A stretch of DNA of 64,000 bases from Hyphomicrobiales bacterium. GTDB lineage: Bacteria > Pseudomonadota > Alphaproteobacteria > Rhizobiales > Rhizobiaceae. Below, one piece after another: positions 61,458-64,000 of the stretch; the first letter of the stretch is position 1; each line of letters opens with the position of its first letter. The stretch spans positions 186,001 to 250,000 of the forward strand of contig JAJFHU010000015.1 in the NCBI GenBank assembly GCA_021775455.1. The letters run 5' to 3'. A program made the position numbers and the translations under genes. The notes beneath the pieces were generated by a model. That model saw nothing but the letters and a program-made list of their open reading frames with translations. It was not told the origin of the DNA and did not search any database.

Positions 61458-62669
61458 ATGTCCCTTACGGATTCAGCTGTTCGAGCATTAAAACCACAGG
61501 TCAAAGCTTATCGCCGGTCTGATGGTGGCGGACTTTATGTTGAGGTCACATCGAGTGGTTCAAAGCTTTGGCGAATGGCCTACCGGTTTGCTGGCAAGCA
61601 GAAGACACTCTCCTTTGGCACCTACCCTGCTGTATCCCTCGCGGATGCAAGGCGCAAGCGGGATGATGCGAAATCCCTGCTTGCTGACGGAAGGGACCCT
61701 TCCGTTGATGTACGGGTTGAAAAACAGAATGCCCGGATTATTGCGGGCAATACCTTCGCATTAATTGCAAAAGAACTAGTTGATAAGAATGAGCGCGAAG
61801 GCAAAGCGCCGGTCACCCTCAAGAAGAAGGTTTGGCTTCTTGGGATGGCCAAACGATCATTTGGTCCAACCCCAATTTCCGAGATCAAAGCCGCGGACAT
61901 CTTGGTCCCGCTTAAGAATCTGGAAAATCGGGGCAAATACGAGACCGCCCATCGGCTTAGGGCTGTAATTGGCCAGGTGTTTCGTTATGCCATTGCAACA
62001 GGGCGGGCAGAATATGATCCGACCTTTGGTTTGAGAGGCGCTTTGATTGCTCACAAGGTGCAGCACCAAGCCGCCATTATCGATGATGATGGGTTTGGAA
62101 GATTGATCGGTTCGATCTGGACTTACACTGGTTCACCAAATTCGGTAGCTGCACTTAAGCTCATGTCGCTCCTTTATCCTCGCCCAGGTGAACTCAGGCA
62201 AGCCGAGTGGTCTGAGTTTGATCTTGAAAAGGCTATCTGGACCATACCTGCCGATCGGACAAAAATGCGACGTGAGCATACCAAGCCATTGTCAACAGTG
62301 GCACTTCAAATCCTAAAGAACCATCGTGCGGCAACAACATCAAATCGTTTGGTCTTTCCCGCCATGACTTCTGTCTTCCGTCCCATGAGTGAGAACACTA
62401 TGAACCAAGCGCTCAGACGGATGGGATATGGCAAGGATGAAATGACGTCCCACGGGTTTCGTGCCTCGGCATCATCTCTGCTGAATGAAAGTGGTCTATG
62501 GCAGGAAGATGCAATTGAGGCAGAGCTTGCTCATGTTGGTAACAATCAAGTTCGCAAAGCTTACCACCGTGCTCAATACTGGGAGGAACGGGTCAGAATG
62601 GCGGAGTGGTGGGGCGAGTACTTGATGGGGCAAATGAAGAATGGTGGATTAGAAAGCCTCTCTGCCTAA
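61458..62669 (+). CDS. P4-type site-specific integrase
   Basis: 403 residues. N-terminal DUF4102 arm-binding domain (LTDSAVRALKPQVKAYRRSD ... YRFAGKQKTLSFGTYPAVSLADARRKRDDAKSLLADGRDP), then a SAM-like core domain and the tyrosine recombinase catalytic part: Arg in YPRPGELRQAEWSEFD, HGFRASASSLLNE, and AHVGNNQVRKAYHRAQYWEER with the His and Tyr. Integrates at the tRNA-Arg just upstream. Confidence 0.93.
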   Translation: MSLTDSAVRALKPQVKAYRRSDGGGLYVEVTSSGSKLWRMAYRFAGKQKTLSFGTYPAVSLADARRKRDDAKSLLADGRDPSVDVRVEKQNARIIAGNTFALIAKELVDKNEREGKAPVTLKKKVWLLGMAKRSFGPTPISEIKAADILVPLKNLENRGKYETAHRLRAVIGQVFRYAIATGRAEYDPTFGLRGALIAHKVQHQAAIIDDDGFGRLIGSIWTYTGSPNSVAALKLMSLLYPRPGELRQAEWSEFDLEKAIWTIPADRTKMRREHTKPLSTVALQILKNHRAATTSNRLVFPAMTSVFRPMSENTMNQALRRMGYGKDEMTSHGFRASASSLLNESGLWQEDAIEAELAHVGNNQVRKAYHRAQYWEERVRMAEWWGEYLMGQMKNGGLESLSA

Positions 62670-63216
62670 ATACTGCTTCAATTTTGTTTCCTTGGATTTT
62701 GCAAAAACCTCCATTTGCCTACCAGAAAACCCAAATAACTGGTGCTGAAGAGAGAAAAATCACGCTTATGCGAATCAATACACTTTGTGCCATCAAACGG
62801 ACGTTACCCAACAAATTGCCAATAATCGCGGAAACTGTTCAACTGGGGGCAGTAAGATAACTAGCCAATTTGGCTAGTCCAGAAAAATACGCCGAATTTT
62901 CAGTTTTCCCCAAATGCTGCACCTAAAATGTGAATAACGGGTCTTAACAGCCTTTTGGGGTACACCGCCAAAGATAATAATTCCATAATGGGCCAAGCTG
63001 GATGCCTCTGTAGTAGAGCATCCTTAATTTGGCGAATGAAAAGCCGCCCGAACCTGTTCAAGAGATTCAAGGCGGCTTGTAGGACCAAGGTCCCAGCTCT
63101 TTGGTATCGAGCAGGATCATCCTACGCAGCATCGCAGATTACGCAACCAGTTTAAGCGGTTTTAAAGCGAAAATCTGCCACGCCGTTCGCCTTCTTAAAG
63201 AAAGAAGGTGATTTTG
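62670..63216. other. Gene-free stretch after the integrase
   Basis: No reliable gene in about 550 bases. Contains the perfect 9-bp inverted repeat at 62860-62878 and a hairpin AAGCCGCC/GGCGGCTT at 63041-63048 and 63071-63078. Short frames here lack a convincing start. Confidence 0.5.
62860..62878. promoter_or_regulatory. Perfect 9-bp inverted repeat
   Basis: ACTAGCCAA-T-TTGGCTAGT, single-base centre. Too short a loop for an RNA hairpin, so a dimeric-protein operator is more likely than a terminator. It could be the target of the AlpA-like or HTH protein downstream. Confidence 0.45.
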
Positions 63217-63429
63217 ATGAATTCTCCACAGCAATCCACATTCCCAATGACCGGATTTGTTCGCCTGAAACAGATCCTGTCACCCGGTCCGATCCCAGTA
63301 AGCCCATCTACGTGGTGGCAAGGTGTCAAAGACGGTCGCTTTCCAAAACCAATGAAACTGGGGCCACGCACTACTGTATGGCGGGCTGAAGACATCTGGA
63401 AGCTGATCGAGACTGGTCAGGGTGAGTAG
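63217..63429 (+). CDS. AlpA-family transcriptional regulator
   Basis: 70 residues from ATG 63217 (AAGAAGG upstream; GTG 63208 is possible). Pattern FVRLKQILSPGPIPVSPSTWWQGVKDGRFPKPMKLGPRTTVWRAEDIWKLI is the AlpA HTH of prophages and integrative islands, which often regulates excision genes. It overlaps the next gene by a few bases. Confidence 0.88.
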   Translation: MNSPQQSTFPMTGFVRLKQILSPGPIPVSPSTWWQGVKDGRFPKPMKLGPRTTVWRAEDIWKLIETGQGE

Positions 63430-63976
63430 AATGGGAAAGCGCGTCGATCCGAGACGCGTCAAGTCCCATTGGACACTTACTCCCGATGAGTGGGCTGACA
63501 GACTTGGCGTGCATAAAAATACCATCCTGCGCTGGATTCGCATTGAAGGGTTGGATGCAATTACCGATCAACGCCCATATCTGGTGCGGGGAGTGGACCT
63601 CAAATTTTTTCTTCAATCGCGACGCAAGACAAAACGGTTCAACTGTCGCAAAGGCGAGATGTCTTGCTTTTCCTGCAGTAAGCCAGGACGCCCACTTGAG
63701 GGAATGCTTGACTATACACCACAGAACAAAACTTCTGGTCGCCTGTCCAGCCTTTGCGATGTTTGTCTTACACCAATGAACCTAATGATCAGGGAAGCGG
63801 ACATCAGCAAGCATTTTCCCAATTGCAGCGTTACACTAACGCGATACCAGGGAACATTAAGCGGTTCAGGCAAACACTACGTGAATGATCACTTTGAGGG
63901 GTCAAGCAAGAACCTCGAAAGAACAATCCCAAGTACCGCCATTTCCAACCGTTCCAGTCGTAAAGGACCAACATAA
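63422..63976 (+). CDS. HTH protein with Cys-pair motifs, island-encoded
   Basis: 184 residues (GTG 63422 or ATG 63431). The N-terminal HTH reads WTLTPDEWADRLGVHKNTILRWIRIEG and ends VRGVDLKFFLQSRRK; the middle has two Cys pairs, MSCFSCSKP and SLCDVCLTP, like a zinc ribbon, followed by a His and Cys in DISKHFPNCSV. Partner gene of AlpA in integrative elements, function unknown. Its start overlaps alpA's stop. Confidence 0.65.
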   Translation: MSRMGKRVDPRRVKSHWTLTPDEWADRLGVHKNTILRWIRIEGLDAITDQRPYLVRGVDLKFFLQSRRKTKRFNCRKGEMSCFSCSKPGRPLEGMLDYTPQNKTSGRLSSLCDVCLTPMNLMIREADISKHFPNCSVTLTRYQGTLSGSGKHYVNDHFEGSSKNLERTIPSTAISNRSSRKGPT

Positions 63977-64000
63977 TGATAAGAACATTCCATCCAGAGA
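63976..64000 (+). CDS. Start of a further island gene, cut by the window edge
   Basis: ATG at 63976 overlaps the preceding TAA (TAATG) and reads MIRTFHPE to the edge. Only eight codons are visible, so no call on function. Confidence 0.35.

Larger units (their letters stand above)
61290..64000. mobile_element. Left end of an integrative island at tRNA-Arg
   Basis: tRNA-Arg(CCU) is followed at 61458 by a P4-type integrase, then an AlpA-like regulator and an HTH/Cys-pair protein in order typical of integrative elements. The right end and a duplicated tRNA 3' end are not in the window, so the extent is unknown; the start coordinate is approximate. Confidence 0.75.

Overview
The window looks like a chromosomal segment of an alphaproteobacterium, most likely a Hyphomicrobiales (Rhizobiales) member with moderate GC content. 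The basis is gene order: mdh-sucA-sucB-lpdA, xerC-fsa-priA next to atpHAGDC, hemCD with a mitofilin-like gene and hemY facing tsaD-gpsA, CarD, an RpoH-type sigma factor, an Omp19/Inh-like lipoprotein, and a polyhydroxyalkanoate (PHA) cluster with phaR and phaP. I cannot name genus or species from the sequence alone.

Layout. 1-3.5 kb: the 3' part of a pyridoxal kinase gene, an exported MsrA, an Inh/Omp19-like lipoprotein and ZapE. 3.6-11.2 kb: TCA cycle operon (mdh, sucA, a sucB with two lipoyl domains, a MAPEG protein, lpdA); sucCD, usually between mdh and sucA in this group, is absent. 11.4-17.5 kb: a Rieske oxygenase facing a LysR regulator, a TraB/GumN protein, XerC, a second LysR gene facing a tiny ORF, and transaldolase. 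17.7-28.2 kb: priA, a methyltransferase, cysK, an internally duplicated membrane protein, and the F1 ATP synthase operon with an extra 81-codon gene between atpD and atpC. 28.3-37.6 kb: heme genes (minus strand) and tsaD-gpsA-EVE-YcaQ-DUF1761 (plus strand). 37.8-39.5 kb: a compact operon of two related Cys-containing exported proteins and a SCO1/SenC protein. 39.5-47.5 kb: GNAT, SDR, BA14K-like, Crp/Fnr, CarD, RpoH-like sigma factor, a MITE-like element, an M48 lipoprotein protease and UDP-glucose dehydrogenase. 47.7-57.1 kb: D-lactate dehydrogenase and a full PHA cycle cluster (phbB, bdhA, phaZ, phaC, phaP, phaR, phaA), then a small orphan antitoxin-like gene.

57.1-64 kb is accessory DNA: an AT-rich stretch of about 0.8 kb without a clear gene, a Gly/Asn/Gln-rich protein with a protease-like EExxHH motif, an IS3-type element whose second catalytic Asp appears to be Asn, then tRNA-Arg(CCU) followed by a P4-type integrase, an AlpA-like regulator and an HTH/Cys-pair protein. 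This is the left end of an integrative island that runs out of the window.

Functional links: the TCA operon and ATP synthase supply energy. The PHA genes store and remobilise acetyl-CoA, probably under PhaR, for which a strong inverted-repeat operator candidate lies in front of phaP. The least explained parts are the SCO1-linked exported pair, the EExxHH protein beside the IS, the insertion in the atp operon and the cargo of the tRNA-Arg island.
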